64,000 nt of DNA from Prolixibacteraceae bacterium (GTDB taxonomy: Bacteria > Bacteroidota > Bacteroidia > Bacteroidales > Prolixibacteraceae), in NCBI GenBank assembly GCA_019459525.1, contig JAIBEY010000030.1, positions 41,653 to 105,652 of the forward strand. Reading direction: 5' to 3'. Position numbers and translations under genes: made by a program. Each line of letters starts with the position of its first letter. The stretch's first letter is position 1. Positions 16,053 to 24,060 of the stretch are shown piece by piece. The notes beneath the pieces are model-generated. The model worked only from the letters and a program-made list of their open reading frames with translations. It had not been told where the DNA came from and did not search any database.

Positions 16053-18257
16053 ATGGCAAAGAATAAGAAAAAAGCCAAATTGGTTGAAACCTACAATAAA
16101 CCAAAGCTTAAAAATGCAATACTCACCGTTTTTTACGACCAGCCCGAACGAACTTTCAACTATAAACAAATAGCAGAACTGCTCAAAATCAAAGATCCGG
16201 AAATTACCAAACTGGTTTTTGTGGTACTCGAAGAGCTGACTGAAAACGACAGTCTTCAGAGTGTTCAACGCGGAAAATACAAACTGAAATCGCGCGGCGG
16301 AACCATTTGCGGGAAAGTTGAAATTCAACCTCAGGGTTTTGCCTACGTCGTTTCCGAAGAAATTGACAAGCCCGTTTTAATATCGGGCCGGAACCTGAAC
16401 CATGCCATGGAAGGCGACAAAGTGAAGGTGAATTTATACGCCATGCGCAAAAAGCAGCAACCCGAAGGCGAAGTGATTGAAATTGTGGAACGTGCCAAAT
16501 CTGTGTTTGTAGGCACAATCTCCAAGTCGCGTAATTTTGCGTTTTTCATCCCTTCAGGAAAAGCAGCTTTCGATTTATTTATCCCGAACGAAAAACTGAA
16601 CGGGGCCAAAGACGGTCAGAAAGCTATTGCCCGGATTACCGAATGGCCAGCCCGTGCTAAAAATCCGTTTGGCGAAATCATTGAAGTGCTGGGCGATGTG
16701 GGCGACAACAATGCTGAAATGCACGCCATTTTGGCCGAATACGATTTGCCGCTTCGTTTCCCCGAAAATGTGCTGAAGGCTGCAGAAAAAATTCCGGATG
16801 AAATTTCGGACGAAGAAATACAAAAACGCCGCGATATGCGCGGGGTAACCACTATCACCATCGACCCGGCTGATGCCAAAGATTTTGACGATGCGCTATC
16901 TGTCCGGAAACTGGATAACGGGCATTGGGAAGTGGGCGTTCACATTGCCGATGTTTCGCATTACGTGAAACCGGGAACCATACTCGACGATGAAGCCTAC
17001 GAACGGGCCACATCCGTATATTTGGTCGATCGCGTGGTGCCCATGCTTCCGGAGAAATTGTCGAACGGCGTTTGCTCACTTCGGCCCAATGAGGATAAAC
17101 TTTGCTTTTCGGCTATTTTTCAGCTAAATGATGAAGCCGAAATCCTGAAACAATGGTTCGGACGAACTGTAATTCATTCCAACAAACGATTTGCCTACGA
17201 AGAAGCGCAGGCCATCATCGAAACCGGCGAAGGAGAGCTGAAAGACGAAGTGCTGACACTGCAACGACTGGCCGTAAAACTGCGGGAAGCCCGTTTCAAA
17301 AAGGGCTCGATCGCTTTTGAGCGTGTTGAGGTCAAATTTAACATCGACGAAAATGGGAAACCGCTTTCGGTGTATTTCAAGGAAGCCAAAGAGAGCAACC
17401 AGTTGGTCGAAGAATTTATGTTGCTGGCAAACAAACGGGTAGCCGAATTTATTGGTAAAACCGACGATAAAAAAACGCCGCCAACCTTTGTTTACCGCAT
17501 CCACGACAAACCAGACCCGGATAAACTGATGAATTTCAATCATTTCATCCATAAATTTGGGTACGGATTATTGCTGGGTACGCCCGGGCAAATTTCCAAA
17601 TCGATGAATCAGTTGATGACCAACGTGAAGGGCAAAAACGAGCAGAATGTGATTGAAACACTGGCTATCCGAACGATGGCCAAAGCGGTGTATTCCACCC
17701 GCAATATCGGCCACTACGGACTGTCATTCGAATATTATACACACTTCACTTCGCCTATCCGCCGTTACCCCGATGTGATGGTTCACCGCCTGCTCGAACG
17801 TTACCTGGATGGCGGGAAAACAGCCAATGCACAGAAATATGAGGATATGTGCAAGCACTCGTCTGACATGGAAAATAAAGCCGCCAACGCCGAACGGTCG
17901 TCGATCAAATACAAACAGGTAGAGTTTATGCAGGACAAGATCGGGGAGGAATTTATGGGTGTCATTTCCGGAGTTACCGATTGGGGAATTTATGTAGAGC
18001 TCGAAAACAAATGTGAAGGCATGGTTTCGGTTAATTCGCTCGATGATGATTTTTATATTTTTGATGAAAAAAATTATTGCCTGACAGGTCGCCATTCACA
18101 CCGGACATACCAGTTGGGCGATGAGGTAAAAGTAGAAATAACAAGGGCCAACCTGGAGAAGAAACAGCTTGATTTTAGGCTGGTAAAAGAAAAGGGAGGC
18201 AGCGAAAAAAATCAATTTTTTCGACCCGAAAACAAAAAAAAGGGACGAAGATTATAA
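16053..18257 (+). CDS. rnr: Ribonuclease R
   Basis: 734 residues, the normal length. After a basic N-terminus comes a winged-helix RNase II N-domain (KLKNAILTVFYDQPERTFNY), cold-shock-like OB domains (RGGTICGKVEIQPQGFAYVV), the RNB catalytic domain with TITIDPADAKDFDDALSV (the aspartates bind catalytic magnesium) and HYGLSFEYYTHFTSPIRRYP, then a C-terminal S1 domain (GVISGVTDWGIYVELENKCEG) and a basic tail. It degrades structured RNA 3' to 5' in the cytoplasm. It is the first of a plus-strand run; the TetR gene follows after about 90 bases. Confidence 0.97.
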   Translation: MAKNKKKAKLVETYNKPKLKNAILTVFYDQPERTFNYKQIAELLKIKDPEITKLVFVVLEELTENDSLQSVQRGKYKLKSRGGTICGKVEIQPQGFAYVVSEEIDKPVLISGRNLNHAMEGDKVKVNLYAMRKKQQPEGEVIEIVERAKSVFVGTISKSRNFAFFIPSGKAAFDLFIPNEKLNGAKDGQKAIARITEWPARAKNPFGEIIEVLGDVGDNNAEMHAILAEYDLPLRFPENVLKAAEKIPDEISDEEIQKRRDMRGVTTITIDPADAKDFDDALSVRKLDNGHWEVGVHIADVSHYVKPGTILDDEAYERATSVYLVDRVVPMLPEKLSNGVCSLRPNEDKLCFSAIFQLNDEAEILKQWFGRTVIHSNKRFAYEEAQAIIETGEGELKDEVLTLQRLAVKLREARFKKGSIAFERVEVKFNIDENGKPLSVYFKEAKESNQLVEEFMLLANKRVAEFIGKTDDKKTPPTFVYRIHDKPDPDKLMNFNHFIHKFGYGLLLGTPGQISKSMNQLMTNVKGKNEQNVIETLAIRTMAKAVYSTRNIGHYGLSFEYYTHFTSPIRRYPDVMVHRLLERYLDGGKTANAQKYEDMCKHSSDMENKAANAERSSIKYKQVEFMQDKIGEEFMGVISGVTDWGIYVELENKCEGMVSVNSLDDDFYIFDEKNYCLTGRHSHRTYQLGDEVKVEITRANLEKKQLDFRLVKEKGGSEKNQFFRPENKKKGRRL

Positions 18258-18350
18258 AAATTAGAAAATGTGGAGTTTCTTTGTAGTATCATGAGAGATT
18301 ATCTGATGACAAAGAATCATATTTTGAACTGACTGAATAAACCTTTGGTT

Positions 18351-18956
18351 ATGGTGATGAATTTGGAAAACGGGTCGAACAAAAAAGACGCAAATCGCGA
18401 AAGTATCCTGAAAATTGCCCAGGAAATCTTCAGTAAATACGGATACAAAAAAACTACCCTCGACGATATTGCCAATGCTGTCCGCAAAGGGAAAAGTTCG
18501 CTGTATTACTATTTTACCAGCAAAGAAGATCTTTTTCAGGCAGTTATTCAGAAAGAAGTTGACTTGCTCCGGAAAGAACTCGACATTGTAGTCAACCGCA
18601 ACACCGATCCGGTTGATAAACTTCGGGATTATATCCTTACCAAACTGACTACCTTCCGCGGGATGGCCAATTTCTATAATGCTCTCGAAAACGACGTAAC
18701 AGCCATCGAGTTTATCGAAAACATCAAACACCGCCACCAGCAGGAAGAAATCAGGATGATTAAACGAATACTGATTGAAGGCGTGCGCAAAAATATTTTT
18801 GAAGTTTACGACCTTACCCTGGCAGCAACAGGAATTACAACGGCTATCAAAGGTCTAGAAATGCCGCTGGCTGCTGGCGACTACAGTAAAGTAAACCTGG
18901 AACAAAGCGTTGACAATATCGTAAAAATTCTTTGTTACGGGGTGATGAAACGATAA
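18351..18956 (+). CDS. TetR/AcrR-family regulator
   Basis: About 201 residues from the ATG at 18351; ATG 18357 is as likely, and a TTG at 18345 is rejected. The N-terminal TetR helix-turn-helix reads ESILKIAQEIFSKYGYKKTT and LDDIANAVRKGKSSLYYYF, followed by an all-helical ligand domain. No divergent efflux pump or target gene is adjacent, so its regulon cannot be named. It has its own terminator. Confidence 0.93.
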   Translation: MVMNLENGSNKKDANRESILKIAQEIFSKYGYKKTTLDDIANAVRKGKSSLYYYFTSKEDLFQAVIQKEVDLLRKELDIVVNRNTDPVDKLRDYILTKLTTFRGMANFYNALENDVTAIEFIENIKHRHQQEEIRMIKRILIEGVRKNIFEVYDLTLAATGITTAIKGLEMPLAAGDYSKVNLEQSVDNIVKILCYGVMKR

Positions 18957-18982
18957 AAACGACCACATCTATATACGATCAG

Positions 18983-19010
18983 AACCGGCCCTTCAGCCGG
19001 TTTTTTCTTT
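18983..19010 (+). terminator. Terminator of the TetR gene
   Basis: A 7-bp GC-rich stem AACCGGC / GCCGGTT with a 6-base loop, followed by TTTTCTTT, 27 bases past the stop codon. Confidence 0.8.
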
Positions 19011-19181
19011 TCCAAACCAACGCAGCCATTTTAGTCGGTTACCCGAAATAAGATAAATTAACAGAGCTTATTATCCTATGTTTTCAGGAATTTGTATGTT
19101 TGCAGGGATTATACAATTATGGAATATACAGGTTTTGAAAACAACGAAAATCCACAGCGGTTTTCTTCAGGAAATATGCTA

Positions 19182-21080
19182 ATGAGACTTTTCAAACTAA
19201 AAAGCATAGTGCCTCTTTTTATCGGGCTCTCCTTTTTTTACTTGATTTTTTATACCTCGTGTGCCAACATCGGAAATCCGACAGGCGGTGTAAAAGACTC
19301 CATCCCACCGGTGCTGTTCAAAACAATACCCGAACTGAAGAGTACTAATTTCAAGGGTTCCGATGTCCGTTTTACCTTCGACGAGTACATTATTCCTGAC
19401 GAAATAAGCGAGAAGTTGGTTATTTCGCCCCCCATGAAAAAGAAACCTATCATTAAAATGAAGGGCAAAACACTGATCGTTGAATTTGCGGATAAGTTGC
19501 GCCCGGAAAGCACCTATTCGCTCGATTTTAAAGATGCTGTGGCCGATAACAATGAGAAAAATCCGATTAAAGATTTTCGCTTTTCATTCAGTACCGGTGC
19601 AACTTTCGACAGCTTGCGTATTTCAGGATATGTAAAAAATGCCCTGAACCAGGAACCCGTTGAAAAAGCACTGGTTTTGCTACACCGGACCAAAGAATAC
19701 ACCGCTTTTATTGACAGCATTCCCGATTATATTGGTATGACTGATAAAGAAGGGCTTTTCCTGATCGATAATGTGGCTCCGGGCGAGTACCGCCTGTATG
19801 CCTTAACCGACACCGACAACAGCCTCACATACAACTCGAATGCTGAATTAATCGCTTTTGCCGATTCGATACTGATCCCTTCGGCAAAATTTGTTGCTGA
19901 AACCGATACCGTTGTACAGGGAACTGACACCATGGTTGTTTCGGGCCATGTTGATTTCTTTCCTGAAACACAATACCTCATGATGTTCGAAGAGGAAAAG
20001 TTTGATCAGTTTCTCAACGATTCCAAACGAACCCAGGCCAATAAGTGCGATTTCTATTTTTCTGAGTCGCTCAGCGATTCGTTCCGGATAAATTTACTAA
20101 AACCAGTGACCGACAAGGAATGGTCGTTTATTGAAGCCAACCAGAAAAAAGACTCCATAACCGTTTGGCTTACCGATACTATTATCAGTAACAACGATTC
20201 GCTTAAATTTGAACTTCAGTACGAAGCGCTGGATTCGCTCGATCACCTGGTGCTGAAACGCGACACCGTGGAGCTGATTTATGCCGCACCCAAAGCTGCC
20301 AAGCCCAAGCGGAAAAAGAACGATGTACCTGAAGTACAAACCATTAATTTATCCAATAACATCAATTCCTCGGCGCACGATTTGTACCAACGCATTCAGA
20401 TTGAGGCCCCGGAACCTCTTGCTTCATTCGATTTAAGCAAGATCAGCCTCTTTTCGGTGGTTGATACCGTAAAAACCAAGCTGCCGATTGTGGTTCTGAA
20501 GGATACCAATTCCATCCGGAAATATTACATTGAACATACCTGGGAGCCCAATTCCAGCTACATTTTCCAAATTGATTCGGCTGCTGCACGCAACATATAC
20601 GGGCACCCCAGCAATAAAACCGACCAAAAATTCCGCACTCAGAAAGAAGATTATTACGGCAAAATTTACCTGACTATTTCCGGACTTTCGGGCCCTGCAC
20701 TTATTCAGCTTCTGGCCAACGACAAAGACGAGAAAGTTCTTCAGAAAATTCAGATCCTGGGCGATGGAAAAATTGAATTTCCTTACCTGAAGCCTGAAAA
20801 GTATAAGATCAGACTAACCTTGGATGCAAATAAAAACGGGAAATGGGATACCGGTTTTCTGGCCGGGAATTTACAGCCTGAGCAGGTGGTCTATTATCCG
20901 AAAATTATAAAAATACGTTCAAACTTCGACATCAAGGAAAACTGGGAAATCGATTATAGTGCGGATTATAAAAAAGTACTGATTGACGAAGAAGCCGAAA
21001 AAGAAAAGGCCAGAAAAAAAGAACAAGCTAAAAAAGACGCTGCAAAAGCAGAAAACGATGCAAGAAAACCAGGTGAGTAA
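19182..21080 (+). CDS. Outer-membrane-type lipoprotein with Ig-like (SbsA/Big_5) domain
   Basis: 632 residues from the ATG at 19182. That start gives an ideal lipoprotein signal (MRLFKLKSIVPLFIGLS ... FYTSC); ATGs at 19119 and 19176 would lengthen the n-region. After the Cys the order is GNPTGGVKDSIPPVLFKTIP, an SbsA-type Ig-like domain (VRFTFDEYIIPDEIS, STYSLDFKDAVADNN), a carboxypeptidase-regulatory-like fold (GVAPGEYRLYAL-type strand) and a lysine/glutamate-rich tail (AEKEKARKKEQAKKDAAKAE). It is widespread in Bacteroidetes and nearly always paired with the DUF3108 gene, whose start overlaps its end by 23 bases. A cell-envelope role is likely; the mechanism is unknown. Confidence 0.85.
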   Translation: MRLFKLKSIVPLFIGLSFFYLIFYTSCANIGNPTGGVKDSIPPVLFKTIPELKSTNFKGSDVRFTFDEYIIPDEISEKLVISPPMKKKPIIKMKGKTLIVEFADKLRPESTYSLDFKDAVADNNEKNPIKDFRFSFSTGATFDSLRISGYVKNALNQEPVEKALVLLHRTKEYTAFIDSIPDYIGMTDKEGLFLIDNVAPGEYRLYALTDTDNSLTYNSNAELIAFADSILIPSAKFVAETDTVVQGTDTMVVSGHVDFFPETQYLMMFEEEKFDQFLNDSKRTQANKCDFYFSESLSDSFRINLLKPVTDKEWSFIEANQKKDSITVWLTDTIISNNDSLKFELQYEALDSLDHLVLKRDTVELIYAAPKAAKPKRKKNDVPEVQTINLSNNINSSAHDLYQRIQIEAPEPLASFDLSKISLFSVVDTVKTKLPIVVLKDTNSIRKYYIEHTWEPNSSYIFQIDSAAARNIYGHPSNKTDQKFRTQKEDYYGKIYLTISGLSGPALIQLLANDKDEKVLQKIQILGDGKIEFPYLKPEKYKIRLTLDANKNGKWDTGFLAGNLQPEQVVYYPKIIKIRSNFDIKENWEIDYSADYKKVLIDEEAEKEKARKKEQAKKDAAKAENDARKPGE

Positions 21081-21882
21081 ATATTGGCTTTTGCTGATGT
21101 TTTTTTTGGTGTTTTTTTCTCCGTTCGGGGCAACGGCTCAAAGTGCCGACTTCCCGTTTAAGAGTGGTGAATACGCACGTTACGGCGCCTATTACAACTG
21201 GCACTTCGTATGGATACAGAGTGGCGATGTTGAATTTACAGCCGACACCATTCCGTATAAAGAGCAAAAATCATGGCATTTAAAAGCCATCGGCAAAACA
21301 TTCAAAGCTTACGATGTACTTTATACCGTGCGCGATACGTTTGAAACGTACTGCAACTACAATACCTTCCGGCCGGTTTATTCGCGACGTGTGCTAAATC
21401 ATGCCAAAGACCATTCGTTGCACCAGTATGGGTTCGATTATTCAACCGGAAAAATTTCAGTCCGGATAAAACAAGAGAAAAAACCGGTATTCCAATCCAC
21501 GTTGCCTGTCCAGGAAAACACTTACGATTTGCTGGCGACGGCTTACAATTTCAGGAAATTTGATTTCAGCAAACTTTTTGTGGGTCAAAAAGTTCCGTAT
21601 CGGATGTTGGTCGATCGGCAAGTTGACAACCTGTATTTTCGCTACCTGGGCAAAGAGAATGTGAAGACCAGAAACGGAAAAGAGTTTCGTTGTCACAAAG
21701 TTTCTGTATATTTACTGCAAGGTGATTTTTTTCGTGAAGGTGAATACATGAAAGTTTGGTTTACCGACGATAAAAACCACTTACCCGTTCAGGTTGAGAC
21801 TGAAATTCTGGTGGGCACGGTTAAAGCGCTTTTGCTCGAAACCAAGTCGCTGAAATATCCACTTACATCACAAATAAAATAG
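21058..21882 (+). CDS. DUF3108 exported protein
   Basis: 274 residues from the ATG at 21058, chosen because it places a clean signal peptide (KYWLLLMFFLVFFSPFGATAQ) at the N-terminus. The longer frame from 20983 is only Lys-rich read-through of the upstream gene's tail. The body has the DUF3108 features GEYARYGAYYNWHFVWIQSG, NTYDLLATAYNFRKFDF and VWFTDDKNHLPVQVETEILV. It is predicted to be periplasmic with a lipocalin-like beta fold. Its 23-base overlap with the upstream lipoprotein gene suggests translational coupling. The function is unknown. Confidence 0.88.
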   Translation: MQENQVSKYWLLLMFFLVFFSPFGATAQSADFPFKSGEYARYGAYYNWHFVWIQSGDVEFTADTIPYKEQKSWHLKAIGKTFKAYDVLYTVRDTFETYCNYNTFRPVYSRRVLNHAKDHSLHQYGFDYSTGKISVRIKQEKKPVFQSTLPVQENTYDLLATAYNFRKFDFSKLFVGQKVPYRMLVDRQVDNLYFRYLGKENVKTRNGKEFRCHKVSVYLLQGDFFREGEYMKVWFTDDKNHLPVQVETEILVGTVKALLLETKSLKYPLTSQIK

Positions 21883-21884
21883 CT

Positions 21885-22178
21885 ATGACAAGCAGAAGAA
21901 GAATAAAAAAAGAAATTGACTATGTAGTATCGGACCTGATTCTGGACTGTTTAACCTACACGCACCTGTACAAAAAACCCGATGACGAAGAAGCCCTTCA
22001 GATTGTTCAGGGAACGCTTATACTTCGGAATGAATTACGCGACCTGGCCAATCACCCGGAGAAAAAAAGCGAATCGGAAAGTGTAAAAAGTCATTACGAC
22101 AATATCGCCAAAACCCTTATTGGTGGTGTGGAAGAAGGCTACGGAAAACTGGGAAAACTGGTGAATCCGGAAGCTTAA
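21885..22178 (+). CDS. Small conserved cytoplasmic protein
   Basis: 97 residues, no signal peptide or membrane segment, mostly helical by composition. It starts two bases after the DUF3108 stop codon and ends before a strong terminator, so it is the last gene of that operon. I do not recognise a named family; similar short proteins occur after DUF3108 genes in related genomes. Its tight spacing is the best evidence that it is real. Confidence 0.75.
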   Translation: MTSRRRIKKEIDYVVSDLILDCLTYTHLYKKPDDEEALQIVQGTLILRNELRDLANHPEKKSESESVKSHYDNIAKTLIGGVEEGYGKLGKLVNPEA

Positions 22179-22199
22179 AACCGACTTCTTTAAGTTTTC

Positions 22200-22248
22200 A
22201 AAAGACTCATTACCTTACAGCACAACTGTGAGGCAATGAGTCTTTTTT
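22200..22248 (+). terminator. Terminator of the lipoprotein/DUF3108 operon
   Basis: A long stem (AAAGACTCATT ... AATGAGTCTTT outside, TTACAG / CTGTGA inside) around a CACAA loop, ending in TTTTTT. Confidence 0.85.
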
Positions 22249-22453
22249 GTTGTCGACAGGTTGATGATGTTCCGCCACATACGCTTGTAAAGGTTTCAGG
22301 CTTTCCTTAACACACTTTGCAAGGAACATTGGCGATATCGTTCGGAACTAACGCAAAGCCGGATTGCAGGTGATTTCTTACCAGAGCGGAAAGATACAAC
22401 ACCGAAAATCCTTCCGGGCAATTTTTGCTGATAGGTGATATTATGTGGTACTT

Positions 22454-23143
22454 TTATTTTTTCATAATAATTGGAGTCATTTCTTGTTTTATTTTTTCAT
22501 AATCAGATTCTTTTAATATACCTAAATCAAGTAAGTCTTTCGATTCTTTTAATTTCGCGATTGCCTCTTCTCTCGTCATCGGTGCATTCAGACTTTTGAT
22601 TTCACCTGCCAATACTGCTTTTTCATAATCTAGAACAGACATATTTTTGAAAATGCCAAAAGCTCGACCATTTGGTTCTCCCAACAATATTGTTAATTGA
22701 AGTGGTTTTTTCTTACTTCCTTTGTGGGAAACCCTCATTTCTGAAATTACAACGATTTCTCCTTGCATTTTTGCGCTTGCATTTTCTGGAGCCTCTCCAT
22801 TCATTGCGTTAATTATACTTCCAACTCCCGCTGGCCTACCCATAATAATAGTAGTAAAATTACTTTGGGTTCTTGACCTGGCTTTTGCCGCACCAACTGT
22901 ATGTCCTGCACCGACAGCTGTTGTTGAAGTAATACTTCCTGATGGAGTTCCAATAACAAGAGTATCTCCCAATTCCAACACAGATCCATCCGCTGATGTG
23001 TATTTCAGGATTTTAGTGTTGTTATTAATTTCCTCAAATACTCCAGAGTTTTCACAATCGTTAAAAGTCAATTCATTTAATTGGTTTTGGGAAAATGCAC
23101 TGGTCGTCATTAAAACAGTAATAGCAAAAAGTAATTTTTTCAT
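22454..23143 (-). CDS. Exported protein with SHOCT-like C-terminus
   Basis: 229 residues with a signal peptide (KKLLFAITVLMTTSAFSQ). The middle has beta-rich segments and a Gly-rich stretch (VGAGHTVGAAKARS). The C-terminal 45 residues (MTREEAIAKLKESKDLLDLG, ILKESDYEKIKQEMTPI) resemble the SHOCT short helical motif often found at protein ends, here in an exported protein. There is no partner gene nearby: a plus-strand operon ends upstream and a 394-base gap follows its start. Function unknown. Confidence 0.75.
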   Translation of the reverse strand: MKKLLFAITVLMTTSAFSQNQLNELTFNDCENSGVFEEINNNTKILKYTSADGSVLELGDTLVIGTPSGSITSTTAVGAGHTVGAAKARSRTQSNFTTIIMGRPAGVGSIINAMNGEAPENASAKMQGEIVVISEMRVSHKGSKKKPLQLTILLGEPNGRAFGIFKNMSVLDYEKAVLAGEIKSLNAPMTREEAIAKLKESKDLLDLGILKESDYEKIKQEMTPIIMKK

Positions 23144-23537
23144 GTTATGTATGTTATATTTTAAAATAGATAAATATTCAGTTTAAAATCAAATAGCATC
23201 TTTTGCCTGTTGTCCTTGTTGCTCAACTCACATTGCAAAGTCCTTTACCTAAAACATACTAATAATAGGAACTATTTATTGTCGTATTTAGAAACTCTAA
23301 AACCATTGTCATTAAAGGAAGAGCGAAAAAAGAAATATAACATTATTTCGTTTTCTTACTTATAAGCTCTAAACTTGTTTTAGTTTTTAAATGCTTAAAA
23401 GTAATTATTTATGTTTATGAATTAAGAATCTTTACTGCCTTTTTAGTCACTCTACACCAAAATTATTTGGAAAGAAATCAGCAAAAAATACTCAAAACTC
23501 AACAATACGGCTGTTTTTTGGTTTTAACTTACAGAAA
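23144..23537. other. AT-rich intergenic region before the His-rich gene
   Basis: 394 bases between divergent genes. No ORF, repeat or convincing promoter pair is seen. It should contain the control region for the His-rich/TonB pair. Confidence 0.4.
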
Positions 23538-23894
23538 ATGGTAAAACTGCGTAAACATATTGCATTTCTGGCTATTCTGCTGATCCCGGTTTACCTGCTG
23601 GTGTTGGGGAATTCGATCCGAAACAGGCATACCCATGTGTTGCCAAATGGTGTTGTTATTACCCATTCGCACCCGTTTACCGATGCCAACGGATCGCCCG
23701 TTAAACATGGGCACACCAGCAATCAGATTGTATTTTTTCAGCTTTTTACCTTCGATTTTTTCGATTCTGCTCCCGAAGTTTTTGTCGCAACAAGCCATCA
23801 TTCGTTTCAGCACGAAATTAACACGGTTTATTCGGAGCAGTTTTCAATCAACACCTCATCAACCGCCCTTCTTCGGGGTCCGCCAGTTTCTTAA
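23538..23894 (+). CDS. Small exported histidine-rich protein
   Basis: 118 residues. One N-terminal hydrophobic segment (HIAFLAILLIPVYLLVLGNS) acts as signal or anchor. It is followed by a His-rich segment NRHTHVLPNGVVITHSHPF, then KHGHTSNQIVFFQ and SHHSFQHEIN. The His pattern looks like a metal-binding site. It lies 166 bases upstream of a TonB-dependent receptor on the same strand, and I infer they handle the same metal (zinc, iron or similar). The family has no name I know. Confidence 0.7.
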   Translation: MVKLRKHIAFLAILLIPVYLLVLGNSIRNRHTHVLPNGVVITHSHPFTDANGSPVKHGHTSNQIVFFQLFTFDFFDSAPEVFVATSHHSFQHEINTVYSEQFSINTSSTALLRGPPVS

Positions 23895-24060
23895 ATAAAC
23901 CCAACTAGGATTTGCCTGTAAAACTGGTGCCATCCGGAATACGATTTCTTTGGGTGGTGCTTTTCTGCCAACATGTTTTACCTACGGGAAATGGTGTGCA
24001 GATACGGCAATTCCTTCTGTTTTTCAATCAAATTTTCATTTCAATCCTACATAAAAAATC

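Noticed and set aside
20983..21057. A longer Lys-rich start for the DUF3108 protein
   Set aside because: It is the off-frame reading of the Lys/Glu-rich tail of the upstream gene; the ATG at 21058 begins a normal signal peptide.
22249..22453. Possible remnant coding sequence on the minus strand downstream of the SHOCT-like gene
   Set aside because: Short readable stretches exist in two frames, but none resembles a known family.
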